The position numbers were made by a program, and so were the translations under genes. The notes beneath the pieces were generated by a model. It worked only from the letters and a program-made list of their open reading frames with translations. It made no database searches and was not told the origin of the DNA. DNA of 45,524 nucleotides from Skermanella aerolata KACC 11604 (GTDB taxonomy: Bacteria; Pseudomonadota; Alphaproteobacteria; Azospirillales; Azospirillaceae): contig NZ_AVFK01000049.1 in the NCBI RefSeq assembly GCF_000936425.1, positions 1 through 45,524 on the forward strand, written 5' to 3'. Each line of letters opens with the position of its first letter. Position 1 is the first letter of the stretch. This document shows positions 34,868-42,892 of the stretch, piece after piece.

Positions 34868-35642
34868 CATCGCCGTCCTGCTCTCCGTCGGCAGCCACCC
34901 CGCATCCGGCCGCGCCCGCCGCGCCCTGCTCGACGCCCAGGCTCTCGAACTGGCGCTGCGCCTGACGGAATCCGGTCAGACCGCCCGCATCCACGCCCTA
35001 CACGCCGGAAACCCGGATGAACCGGCGCTCCGCGACTATCTCGGCATGGGCCTCGACCGCCTGGAAGTGCTGGAAACCGCACCCGGCGCCGACCCCGTCC
35101 CGGCCCTGATCGCCCGCCTGCGCGAGCTGTCCCCCGCCATCATTCTGGCCGGCTCGATCGCCGAGGGTGGCGAAGATTCCGGCATGGTGCCCTATCTGAT
35201 TGCACAGGCACTCAACCGCACGCTGGTCCCCGACATCGTCGGGATCGACGTCAGCGCCACCGAAGCCGCCCTCACCCAGGCGCTCCCGCGCGGCCAGCGC
35301 CGCCTTGTCACCGCCACGCCGCCTCTGGTCGCGACTTTGCATAGCTCCGCCCATGCCGCACGCCAGAGCGCCTTCGCCCGCTCCCGCCGGGGCACCATCG
35401 ACGCCAGACCGGCTGCCACCGTCCACCCGGACGAGTTCCTGGCCGAATGCACCGTCCGCCCGTGGCGCGCCCGGCCCAAGCTGATGCGCGTCCAACGCGG
35501 CGGTTCCGCCCTCGACCGCATGAAGGCTGCGACCGAAACCAAGACGGGGCAGGGGCGGCTGATGGTCCAGCCGACACCGGACGAAGCGGCGGCGGCGATC
35601 TACGACTGCCTGATCCAGCAGGGCTGGTCCAACAGGGAATAA
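34860..35642 (+). CDS. etfB: Electron transfer flavoprotein, beta subunit
   Basis: The 260-residue AMP-binding partner of EtfA begins MIDIAVLLSVGSHPASGRARRALLDAQALELALRL and contains GLDRLEVLET, LAGSIAEGGEDSGMVPYLIAQALN and RTLVPDIVGIDV, in line with the EtfB fold though divergent from housekeeping EtfB. The C-terminal part, QPTPDEAAAAIYDCLIQQGW, is typical of the DgcAB-linked form. Its start lies within etfA. The gap to the transporter genes is 72 bases. Confidence 0.88.
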   Translation: MIDIAVLLSVGSHPASGRARRALLDAQALELALRLTESGQTARIHALHAGNPDEPALRDYLGMGLDRLEVLETAPGADPVPALIARLRELSPAIILAGSIAEGGEDSGMVPYLIAQALNRTLVPDIVGIDVSATEAALTQALPRGQRRLVTATPPLVATLHSSAHAARQSAFARSRRGTIDARPAATVHPDEFLAECTVRPWRARPKLMRVQRGGSALDRMKAATETKTGQGRLMVQPTPDEAAAAIYDCLIQQGWSNRE

Positions 35643-35714
35643 TTCGTTGAATGAACTAAGCATTCGAGTACTGTTGCAGGTAACCGATGTAAAAACAGGG
35701 AAGAGGACAATGAG

Positions 35715-37067
35715 ATGAAAGCAGCGTTCGAGGGCATACCCAACCAGGACCCCGCAAGCACGGCTCCGCTGCCATCTTATCCAGCACCCAATGGAGCTAC
35801 CCCCACGCCGAAGCCGAACGGCTCGGCAACTGTGGCGAGACCGATCAACTCCAAGTCGCAGGCGTCATCCACCGGTGAAGTCCGGCTCGACGTCTCCAAC
35901 GTCTACAAGATCTTCTCCGACGATCCCAAGCCGGCCCTGGACATGCTGTACGCCGGCGCCACCAAGGACGAGGTGTTCAAGAAGCTGGGCGTGACGGTCG
36001 GCGTCAAGGACGCCAGCTTCCAGGTCCGCAGCGGTGAGATCTTCGTGATCATGGGCCTGTCCGGCTCCGGCAAGTCGACCATGATCCGCCTGCTCAACCG
36101 CCTGATCGAGCCCAGCGCCGGCAAGATCGTGTTCGACGGCCGCGACCTCGTCACCATGTCCCGGAAGGAGCTGATCGCCGTCCGCCGCAAGGACATGAGC
36201 ATGGTGTTCCAGTCCTTCGCGCTGATGCCGCACCTGACCGCGCTCGACAACGCCGCCTTCGGGCTGGAGATCGCCGGCGTGCCCAAGCCCAAGCGCCATG
36301 AAGCGGCGATGGAGGCCCTGAAGCAGGTCGGATTGGACCAATATCACGCCCGCTACCCGCGCGAGATGTCCGGCGGCATGCAGCAGCGCGTCGGCCTTGC
36401 CCGCGCCCTTGCCAACAATCCGACGATCATGCTGATGGACGAGGCGTTCTCCGCCCTCGACCCGCTGATCCGGACCGAGATGCAGGACGAGCTGCTGCGG
36501 CTCCAGCGCGAGCACAAGCGCACCATCATCTTCATCTCCCACGACCTCGACGAGGCGATGCGGATCGGCGACCGGATCGCCATCATGGAAGGCGGCAACA
36601 TCGTCCAGGTCGGCACGCCGTTCGAGATCCTGCGCAACCCGGCCGACGACTACGTCCGCTCCTTCTTCCGCAACGTCGATGTCTCCCGCGTGCTGCGCGC
36701 CGGCGACGTCGCCCGGTTCGAGGAGGAGAAGACGGTCATCCGCGTCCCCGGCGTCCTTCAGCCGGCCCTGGAGCAGTTGACGGGTTCGAAGAACGAGTAC
36801 GGCTACGTCCGCGACCACGACAACAACTACCAGGGCACCGTGTCGCGCGACAGCCTGGAGCGGGCGATCACCGAGGAAGGCCAGCCGCGTTTCGTCCACG
36901 CCTTCCTGCCCGATATCGATCCCGTCCACGCCGAACAGCCGCTGCACGACGTCATGCGCACCGTCGCATCGGCCGAATGCGCCGTCCCGGTGGTCGACGA
37001 CGAGAACAAGTTCCTGGGCGCCATTTCCCCGGCGACCCTGCTCAAGACCCTGAATCGGGAGAAGTAA
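35715..37067 (+). CDS. proV: Betaine/proline-type ABC transporter, ATPase subunit
   Basis: The 450-residue product has a clear ribosome site (GAGGA) before the ATG. The first 50 residues are a Pro/Ser/Ala-rich extension absent from E. coli ProV. The ATPase core follows: Walker A GLSGSGKST (114-122), VFQSFALMPHLTALDN Q-loop, signature MSGGMQQR (about 224), Walker B IMLMDEAFSALD and the HDLDEA switch. The C-terminal 120 residues resemble the tandem CBS domains of OpuAA/ProV. Downstream permease and binding protein complete the importer. Its position after dgcAB-etfAB suggests betaine, choline or dimethylglycine as substrate. Confidence 0.92.
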   Translation: MKAAFEGIPNQDPASTAPLPSYPAPNGATPTPKPNGSATVARPINSKSQASSTGEVRLDVSNVYKIFSDDPKPALDMLYAGATKDEVFKKLGVTVGVKDASFQVRSGEIFVIMGLSGSGKSTMIRLLNRLIEPSAGKIVFDGRDLVTMSRKELIAVRRKDMSMVFQSFALMPHLTALDNAAFGLEIAGVPKPKRHEAAMEALKQVGLDQYHARYPREMSGGMQQRVGLARALANNPTIMLMDEAFSALDPLIRTEMQDELLRLQREHKRTIIFISHDLDEAMRIGDRIAIMEGGNIVQVGTPFEILRNPADDYVRSFFRNVDVSRVLRAGDVARFEEEKTVIRVPGVLQPALEQLTGSKNEYGYVRDHDNNYQGTVSRDSLERAITEEGQPRFVHAFLPDIDPVHAEQPLHDVMRTVASAECAVPVVDDENKFLGAISPATLLKTLNREK

Positions 37068-37070
37068 GCC

Positions 37071-37982
37071 ATGGACTTTCAGCTTCCGATCGACGCCTGG
37101 GTCGAGAACATCGTCAACTACATCCTGGACAACTTCCAGCCCCTGCTGGACGGCATCGCCGCCGTGGTCGACGGCTTCGGCGCCACGATAGACGGAGCGC
37201 TCCTGGCGCTGCCGATCTGGCTGGCAGTGGCCCTGCTGACGGCCTTCTCCGGCTGGCGCGTCAGCATCCGCTTCGGCATCTTCACGCTGGTCTCGCTGCT
37301 GCTGATCGTGTCGATGGATCTGTGGTCCGCGACGATCTCCACGCTGGGCCTCGTGCTGGCGTCCACCCTGCTCAGCCTGATCCTGGGCATCCCGCTGGGC
37401 GTCTGGATGGCCCGCAGCAAGGTGGTGGAGAGCATTTCCAAGACGACGCTGGACTTCATGCAGACGATGCCGGCCTTCGTCTACCTGATCCCGGCCGTCA
37501 TGTTCTTCGGCCTTGGCCGCGTCCCCGGCATCATCGCGACGATCATCTTCGCGATGCCGCCGGCGGTGCGCCTGACCGCACTGGGCATCCAGCAGGTGCC
37601 GGCCGAGATCGTCGAGGCAGCCCGCGCCTTCGGCTGCACCGACCGCCAGCTCCTGTTCCGCGTCCAGCTGCCCAGCGCCCGGCCCTCGATCATGGCCGGC
37701 GTCAACCAGACCATGATGCTGGCGCTGTCGATGGTCGTGATCGCGTCGATGATCGGGGCCGGCGGCCTCGGCAACGTCGTGCTCCAAGGCATCCAGCGGC
37801 TCGACATCGGCCTCGGCTTCAAGAGCGGCCTCAGCGTCGTCCTGCTCGCCATCATCCTCGACCGCATCACCCAGAGCTTCGGCGCCAAGGCGTCCGCAAC
37901 CGCCAAGTCACGCTGGGCGATGCCCGCGTTCATGCACCGGCTGATGCCGGCCCCCTCGGCCCGTTCGAACCCGACGCACTAA
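37071..37982 (+). CDS. proW: Betaine/proline-type ABC transporter, permease subunit
   Basis: This inner-membrane subunit has 303 residues and about six to seven helices. The BPD-permease coupling region is EIVEAARAFGCTDRQLLFRVQLPSARPSIMAGVNQTMMLALSMVVIASMIGAGGLG, the EAA loop of ProW/OpuAB. It starts three bases after the ATPase gene stop. The N-terminal tail before helix 1 is moderately long (about 40 residues). Confidence 0.92.
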   Translation: MDFQLPIDAWVENIVNYILDNFQPLLDGIAAVVDGFGATIDGALLALPIWLAVALLTAFSGWRVSIRFGIFTLVSLLLIVSMDLWSATISTLGLVLASTLLSLILGIPLGVWMARSKVVESISKTTLDFMQTMPAFVYLIPAVMFFGLGRVPGIIATIIFAMPPAVRLTALGIQQVPAEIVEAARAFGCTDRQLLFRVQLPSARPSIMAGVNQTMMLALSMVVIASMIGAGGLGNVVLQGIQRLDIGLGFKSGLSVVLLAIILDRITQSFGAKASATAKSRWAMPAFMHRLMPAPSARSNPTH

Positions 37983-38025
37983 GCGTCGGGCCAATAACAA
38001 ACTGAAACATGGAGGCTTAGAAACG

Positions 38026-38916
38026 ATGGGCTTTTTCACCAAGACAGCGACCCTCGCCGCCGCATCCTGCCTTGCGGCAACCCTGATGCTGACGACGGCG
38101 CATGCCGCCGACAAGGAGATCAACATCGGCTGGACCGCCTGGTCCGACGCCGAGGCCGTGACCAAGCTGGCGAAGAAGGTCCTGGAAGACCGCATGGGCT
38201 ACAAGGTCGAGATGACCATGGCAGACATCGGCATCCAGTACCAGGGCATCGCCACCGGCAAGCTCGACGCGATGCTGATGTCCTGGCAGCCGCTGACCCA
38301 CAAGCCCTATCTCGACAAGGTCCGTCAGGACGTGGTCGATCTGGGTCCCATGTATACCCGCGCCAAGCTGGGCTGGGTCGTGCCGTCCTACATCCCGGAA
38401 TCCGAGCTGAAAAGCATCGAGGACCTGAAGAAGCCCGAAGTGAAGCAGAAGCTCGGCAGCAAGATCCAAGGCATCGACCCCGGCGCCGGATTGATGCAGG
38501 CATCCGAGAAGGCGATGAAGGACTACGGCCTGACCGACTACCAGCTGATCTCCGCCAGCGACGCGGCGATGCTGTCGGGTGTCGAGCGGGCCGAGCGCCG
38601 CAAGGACTGGATCGTCGCCACCGCCTGGAGCCCCCACTGGATGTTCGCTAAGTCCGAACTCCGTTACCTTGACGACCCCAAGGGCTCGCTCGGCGGCCTG
38701 GAAAGCGTCAATAAGCTGGTCCGCAAGGGCTTCTACCAGGAGCAGCCCGAGGCCTACGAATTCCTCGGCCGCATGGTCCTGCCGCTGGCCGACGTCGAAG
38801 CGATCATGTTCGAAGCCCAGAACAGCAGCTACGAAAAGGCCGTGGACAACTACATCGCCAAGAACCCGGATCGGATCGAGTACTGGGTGACCGGCCAGAT
38901 GAAGACGGCGGGCTGA
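38026..38916 (+). CDS. proX: Betaine/choline-type ABC transporter, substrate-binding protein
   Basis: This periplasmic OpuAC-family protein has 296 residues and a signal peptide (MGFFTKTATLAAASCLAATLMLTTAHAA, cleavage about residue 27). Aromatic residues that could form the ammonium-binding cage are present: GWTAWSD, MSWQPLTH and TAWSPHWMF. GGAGG is found about 12 bases before the ATG. The ligand cannot be fixed by eye. It closes the proVWX-type operon, and two REP pairs follow the stop. Confidence 0.9.
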   Translation: MGFFTKTATLAAASCLAATLMLTTAHAADKEINIGWTAWSDAEAVTKLAKKVLEDRMGYKVEMTMADIGIQYQGIATGKLDAMLMSWQPLTHKPYLDKVRQDVVDLGPMYTRAKLGWVVPSYIPESELKSIEDLKKPEVKQKLGSKIQGIDPGAGLMQASEKAMKDYGLTDYQLISASDAAMLSGVERAERRKDWIVATAWSPHWMFAKSELRYLDDPKGSLGGLESVNKLVRKGFYQEQPEAYEFLGRMVLPLADVEAIMFEAQNSSYEKAVDNYIAKNPDRIEYWVTGQMKTAG

Positions 38917-38934
38917 TAGCAGCCGCTCCCGAAA

Positions 38935-38994
38935 TGTTGGGCCACGGCCCAACCTACGAGTTTCGTCGCCCGTAGGTTGGGCCGTGGCCCAACA
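38935..38994. repeat. Inverted REP pair (BIME-like), family A, copy 2
   Basis: Perfect 24-base arms (38935-38958, 38971-38994) with a 12-base spacer. The core TTGGGCCACGGCCCAACCTAC is the same as at 25304 and 43147. It follows proX by 18 bases and may protect or end that transcript. Confidence 0.88.
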
Positions 38995-39062
38995 ACATGC
39001 GCTCTTCCTAAAACCCCGCCTTGTACCAACCGCATTGCAGTTCGACCGGTGAGTTCCGGCAA

Positions 39063-39147
39063 AGATGTCGGGCTGAAGAGGCCCGACCTACATTATACGC
39101 TGGCAAGAGCACGCTGGCGTAGGTCGGGCCTCTTCAGCCCGACATCT
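39063..39147. repeat. Inverted REP pair (BIME-like), family B
   Basis: Perfect 29-base arms (39063-39091, 39119-39147) with a 27-base spacer. Each arm contains GTAG next to the hairpin GTCGGGC-CTCTTCA-GCCCGAC. The foot is shared with family A but the stem differs. Confidence 0.85.
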
Positions 39148-39168
39148 AACGCTCCAGACCAGTCAATG

Positions 39169-39213
39169 TTTAATGCCCCTGGGTTTAATACCCCTGGGTT
39201 TAATACCCCTGCT
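39169..39213. repeat. 15-bp tandem repeat, three units
   Basis: TTTAATGCCCCTGGG, TTTAATACCCCTGGG and TTTAATACCCCTGCT follow one another directly, just before the end of the MACPF gene. Units differ at one or two bases. It is not coding as far as I can see. Confidence 0.85.
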
Positions 39214-39221
39214 ATTCCGCC

Positions 39222-40727
39222 TCAAACGTCGATGTTCCGCGCCAGCTTCTTCAGCATGACGTTCAGCGTGACGAAGGCACCTGCCTTGCTCGAACAGCAG
39301 ATCTCGATCCCGGTCAGCACGTAGCCGGCGGTCGGATTAACCGGCTTGTAGTCCTGCTCCCAGCCGGAGAAGGCCCCGGTATTGCCGGACTTGTCCTTGT
39401 AGCGGGTCGCCACGGTCGTGCCGAGATGGGTATCCTGGCTCGAATTGCCGTAGTCGATGAAGCTCAGCGCCTGATAGTAAAGGCCCAGATTGTTCAGGTT
39501 GCAGTCCTTCTCGCGGATGGCGAGCCCGGTCATGACGGTGCCGGTCGGCACCGTGTCGAAGACCTCGTAGTCGCTCAGGTCGAACTTCGAGACGTCGCCC
39601 TTGGCGCAGTAATACACATTGCCTGAATTGATGTCGGTGACCTGGATGCCGATCCGGGTAACGTGCCTGTCGCCGTTGACGCGGCTGCCGAAGCCGGTCA
39701 CGACCAGCGCGTCCTTGCTGTCCCCGGCCTTCAGGGTCTCATTGAAGTCCGCGTCCACGCTCCAGGAGTAGACGCCGCTCCCTGTGTTCCGGTCCGAACT
39801 CGGCGCATAGTCGCGGGTCGCGGTGCCGGTCGTGACCAGCCGGTAGAGGTCGTCGAACTGCGCCGACAAATAGCTGGCGCGGGTGGAACTGGTGCAGTAG
39901 GTCCAGACGGGAACCAGACCGCTCTCGGTGAACATCACCGGCTTCGGATCGGCCGCCACGGTGGGCGACCAGTCGGTCCACTTGGTCTTGCTGACATCGC
40001 CGCCGGTGATGGTGATGCTGCCGGAAACGTTGACCTTGCTGACGGTGGTCGAGGTCGAAAGGTCCATCGACCCGCTGACCCGCACGCTGCCGACCATGTT
40101 GTTGTATTTCAGCGACGCATCGGCCTCGAAGGTCGTCGCCGAATAGCTGGTGGACTTGGCGGCGTAGAAGCTGGCCAGATACTGCCCGCCGATCACCAGA
40201 CCGATGACGAAATGCGTGCCGTACTTCTTGAACAGGGTTTCCGCCGTGACGGCGTCGTTGTTCAGATCGCTCCAGAACCCGGTATCGAAACTGGCCTGCG
40301 TCACGTTCGGCAGCTCGGCATGGCCGTAGTTGAAGTTGTCGGTGATCAGCATGTAATGCGTCTCGCTCTGGCGCGACACCTCCTTGCTGTACTTCGCCGA
40401 CAGCGATCCGGAAAACGCCCCGCGCTTCGCCGTGATGTCCAGGCCGGCGGCCAGCGAGAACTGGATATCGGTGGAAATGCTGGCGTAGTCGAGCGTCGGG
40501 GACGACTGGGCGACATCCAGGTGGCTGCAAATCTTGGGATAATAGTACTCGACGCCCTCGATCACCGTGCGTGCATGCACCGCCGGGTCATACGCGGCCG
40601 TTTCGAACGCCGCCATCTCCGGAACGACGCATTTCAGCCGCGAAGTCGGCTGCGTCAGCGCGCCGAACACGTTATACGTCCAGCCGAGCAGGTCGGTCCC
40701 AGGCAGTCTCTCGATTTCAGCAGTCAT
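39222..40727 (-). CDS. MACPF (perforin-like) domain protein
   Basis: This 501-residue protein begins PGTDLLGWTYNVFGAL, as in other bacterial MACPF proteins. It carries the MACPF signature YGTHFVIGLVIGGQY at residues 169-183 (Tyr-Gly-Thr-His-Phe, six residues, Gly-Gly). The region before it is rich in beta strands and Ser/Thr, and the segment from about 185 to 245 (SATTFEADASLKYNN, SGSMDLSTSTTVSKVNVSGSITITGG) could be a membrane-inserting hairpin cluster. The C-terminal 200 residues form a separate beta-rich domain that I do not recognise. No signal peptide is visible, so export, release by lysis or an internal role remains open. It is flanked by REP pairs and a RAYT gene. Confidence 0.85.
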   Translation of the reverse strand: MTAEIERLPGTDLLGWTYNVFGALTQPTSRLKCVVPEMAAFETAAYDPAVHARTVIEGVEYYYPKICSHLDVAQSSPTLDYASISTDIQFSLAAGLDITAKRGAFSGSLSAKYSKEVSRQSETHYMLITDNFNYGHAELPNVTQASFDTGFWSDLNNDAVTAETLFKKYGTHFVIGLVIGGQYLASFYAAKSTSYSATTFEADASLKYNNMVGSVRVSGSMDLSTSTTVSKVNVSGSITITGGDVSKTKWTDWSPTVAADPKPVMFTESGLVPVWTYCTSSTRASYLSAQFDDLYRLVTTGTATRDYAPSSDRNTGSGVYSWSVDADFNETLKAGDSKDALVVTGFGSRVNGDRHVTRIGIQVTDINSGNVYYCAKGDVSKFDLSDYEVFDTVPTGTVMTGLAIREKDCNLNNLGLYYQALSFIDYGNSSQDTHLGTTVATRYKDKSGNTGAFSGWEQDYKPVNPTAGYVLTGIEICCSSKAGAFVTLNVMLKKLARNIDV

Positions 40728-41009
40728 TTTTCCATATCCCCGTAGATCGCCAATATTTCAGACCTGAAACGAATAATCATACCGGAGTAAATATTCGCTC
40801 CCGAATTACTATTCGTTACTTGCCTGAGCCAATTGCTACCACACAGGAAATGTCCGATGCTATCGAATTGAACAATTCGGCGCGGAAAACGGATATCTGT
40901 CGACTGAATACTTTAGTATTCGACTTCATCACCCCAATTTTCGCCGTGGGACGACGCCAAAAATCCGTCATGCCAAGACGAAGCCTCATACCGCGTATAG
41001 GAGGATGGA

Positions 41010-41066
41010 AAATATTGGGGACAGACCACGGTTTCTTAAAATATTGGGGACAGATCACGGTTTCTT
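41010..41066. repeat. 28-bp direct repeat upstream of the RAYT gene
   Basis: Units at 41010-41037 and 41039-41066 differ at one base and contain ATTGGGGACAGACCACGG. A third partial unit GGGGACAGACCAC lies at 41095-41107. GGGGACAGA-type words are often seen near this kind of transposase gene. The rest of 40728-41165 is AT-rich and shows no gene. Confidence 0.8.
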
Positions 41067-41165
41067 CGCAATCAGGAAACAATGAAGGGAAAACGGGGAC
41101 AGACCACTATTAATATGCTAACCTCAGCACCTCACCCCATCCCCATGCACTTGCAGGTCTCCACC

Positions 41166-41870
41166 ATGCCCCGTCGACCCCGGCTCAGTCTTGCCGCCAT
41201 GCCATTTCACCTGATCCAGCGGGGCAATAATCGCGGGGCCTGCTTCTTCGCCGAGAGCGACTACACCTTCTACCTGAACGAACTGAAGGCCGCCTGCCAA
41301 GCCCATCGAGCGTCGCTCCATGCCTACTGTCTGATGACCAATCATGTTCATCTCCTTCTCACGCCAGCGGAAGCCGATGGTCCATCGCTGGTCATGAAGC
41401 GGCTGGGGCAGCGGTATGTCCAGTATGTCAACCGCACCCATGGCCGCAGCGGAACCCTCTGGGAGGGCCGGTTCCGTTCCTGTCCTGTCGGGGAGGAAGC
41501 ATATCTGTTCGCGTGCGCTCGCTATATCGAATCGAACCCGGTACGGGCGAACATGGTGGCGCAGCCGGCTGACTACCGCTGGTCGAGTTATCGGGCCAAC
41601 GCACTTGGTCAACCTGACCCATCGGTGACGCCGCACGAACTCTACGAGGCGCTCGGCTCGACCCCGGAAGCTCGGTTGTCAGCGTACCGGGAATTGTTCC
41701 GGCAATACCCGGACCAGAGCCAGATCGAGGAGATCCGCAGCGCCACCAATGGCGGCTTCGCACTTGGAAGCGAGACCTTCCAGCAGCATATCGCAAATCT
41801 CACGGGGCGCAGAACATGGCGTGGGCATCCTGGACGACCGGCCAGCAGAGAAGTGGGTCAAGTCGTGTAA
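41166..41870 (+). CDS. REP-associated tyrosine transposase (RAYT, Y1/HUH family)
   Basis: The 234-residue product starts at the ATG at 41166. It has PRLSLAAMPFHLIQRGNNRGACFF, the HUH pair in TNHVHLLLTP (His60, His62), and MKRLGQRYVQYVNRTHGRSGTLWEGRFRSC with candidate catalytic tyrosines Tyr84/Tyr87. ARYIESNPVRANMV and YRWSSYRANALG are standard RAYT wording (COG1943, TnpA-REP). Such proteins are domesticated relatives of IS200/IS605 TnpA that process REP hairpins with a 5'-GTAG or similar foot. Five inverted REP pairs with GTAG feet occur in this window, the nearest 1.3 kb downstream and about 2 kb upstream. Confidence 0.9.
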   Translation: MPRRPRLSLAAMPFHLIQRGNNRGACFFAESDYTFYLNELKAACQAHRASLHAYCLMTNHVHLLLTPAEADGPSLVMKRLGQRYVQYVNRTHGRSGTLWEGRFRSCPVGEEAYLFACARYIESNPVRANMVAQPADYRWSSYRANALGQPDPSVTPHELYEALGSTPEARLSAYRELFRQYPDQSQIEEIRSATNGGFALGSETFQQHIANLTGRRTWRGHPGRPASREVGQVV

Positions 41871-41887
41871 AGAAAGTCTCCCCGTCT

Positions 41888-42109
41888 TCATTCAGCGCAA
41901 GGTGACCGTGCTTGATGGTCGCATTCCCGCATGAACCGTTGCACCAGTTCCGTCTTCTCGGAAGCATGTTTAATATCGTACCCGAAGGGATCTCCATCTT
42001 CGCCAAGATCGAGAAAAACATCCTCCTCGACCTCCCCCGTCCGACGCGACGGCAGCGGGCGGACTTCCAGATACAGGCTGTCAGTCGAGCTATCATAGGT
42101 CTGGTTCAT
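41888..42109 (-). CDS. DUF2283 domain protein
   Basis: The 73-residue product from the ATG at 42109 reads MNQTYDSSTDSLYLEVRPLPSRRTGEVEEDVFLDLGEDGDPFGYDIKHAS. The xxYDxxxDxLYLxx...EVxxxVxLDLxxDGxxxGxxIxxAS pattern is DUF2283. These are often second genes of toxin-antitoxin-like pairs, with a DUF4258-type partner in front, but no intact partner is visible here. The ribosome site is weak. It overlaps nothing and converges with the RAYT gene. Confidence 0.7.
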   Translation of the reverse strand: MNQTYDSSTDSLYLEVRPLPSRRTGEVEEDVFLDLGEDGDPFGYDIKHASEKTELVQRFMRECDHQARSPCAE

Positions 42110-42247
42110 GGCTTGAATCTTCGCCAGAGAACGCGTTGTGTACGGTTTCTTCGTCGGATAATAGCCCAACGCGCAGATAGGTGGACATGCTGTGTACGAA
42201 CTTCCTCCCAGCACCCTCGCCGGCTAGGGATCATTCGATATATCATG

Positions 42248-42264
42248 CCGATATCAGATATCGG
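42248..42264. promoter_or_regulatory. RHH operator, copy 2
   Basis: CCGATATC-A-GATATCGG is a perfect dyad ending in the Shine-Dalgarno region of antitoxin copy 2. A related dyad stands at the same place before copy 1 (15920-15936). Confidence 0.6.
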
Positions 42265-42271
42265 AGTGACC

Positions 42272-42487
42272 ATGAGAATCCTGGTTGACCTTGGAGAAAC
42301 GCAGGTCCTAGCGCTTGATGAACTGGCGCATAAGGACAAGCGGTCGCGGGCGGCGGTCATTCGACAGGCCATTGACGAATATCTGGTCCGGCGTCGCAAG
42401 CTTGAAGAACTCGATGCCTTTGGCCTGTGGGGCGAGCGCAAAATCGATGGGCTCGCGTATCAGGAGCAGGTGCGGGGTGACTGGTAA
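42272..42487 (+). CDS. Ribbon-helix-helix (CopG-type) antitoxin, copy 2
   Basis: This 71-residue protein, MRILVDLGETQVLALDELAHKDKRSRAAVIRQAIDEYLVRRRKLEELDAFGLWGERKIDGLAYQEQVRGDW, differs from copy 1 (15697-15912) at eight positions by my count. GGAG and a perfect operator precede the ATG. The PIN-domain toxin follows with overlapping codons. In this copy the last-but-one sense codon is GAC rather than GAA, which removes the ATG that starts the toxin in copy 1. Confidence 0.87.
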   Translation: MRILVDLGETQVLALDELAHKDKRSRAAVIRQAIDEYLVRRRKLEELDAFGLWGERKIDGLAYQEQVRGDW

Positions 42488-42852
42488 AGGCGCTGTTCAA
42501 TACGAATATCCTGATAGATTACCTTAACGCCATACCGGAAGCTCGTGAGGAACTAAACCGCTATACGGACCGGGCGATCAGCATCATCACATGGATGGAA
42601 GTGATGGCAGGCGTGGAAGGCCGGCTTGAAGCTCCTACCAGTAGTTTTCTGGATGGCTTCGAAACCATCGGCCTTGATGCGCGGATTGCGGAAAAGGCGG
42701 TAGCCCTTCGCCGGGAGCGCCGGATCGAACTGCCGGATGCGGTGATCTGGGCGTCGGCGCAGATGAACGGCATGCTTCTGGTGACCAGGAACACCAAGGA
42801 TTTTCCCGCCGGCGATCCCGGTGTCCGCGCTCCGTATGGGACGTCTCATTGA
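42481..42852 (+). CDS. PIN-domain (VapC-like) toxin, start and active site altered
   Basis: The frame (about 123 residues if the CTG at 42481 is used) reads VKALFNTNILIDYLNAIPEARE, SIITWMEVMAGVEGRL, ELPDAVIWASAQMNGMLLVTRNTKDFPAGDPGVR. The fold and three acidic sites (Glu of WMEVMAG, Asp of LPDAVIWA, Asp of NTKDFP) are kept. However, the first catalytic Asp (normally DTNILID) is Asn7, and no ATG, GTG or TTG start exists at the expected overlap. The first ATG is at 42595, inside the fold. It is probably inactive or poorly made. Confidence 0.65.
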   Translation: MVKALFNTNILIDYLNAIPEAREELNRYTDRAISIITWMEVMAGVEGRLEAPTSSFLDGFETIGLDARIAEKAVALRRERRIELPDAVIWASAQMNGMLLVTRNTKDFPAGDPGVRAPYGTSH

Positions 42853-42853
42853 G

Positions 42854-42892
42854 ATGAGCGACCAACGCTATGCCGGTGTGTGGGATGCCATC
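42854..42892 (+). pseudogene. Fragment resembling the start of a HigA-like antitoxin
   Basis: Directly after the PIN gene, ATG starts the peptide MSDQRYAGVWDAI, which matches the opening of XRE antitoxins that begin MSxxRFASVWDAIEDTPxEA. The match stops at 42892, where sequence related to another family begins on the opposite strand. Confidence 0.4.
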
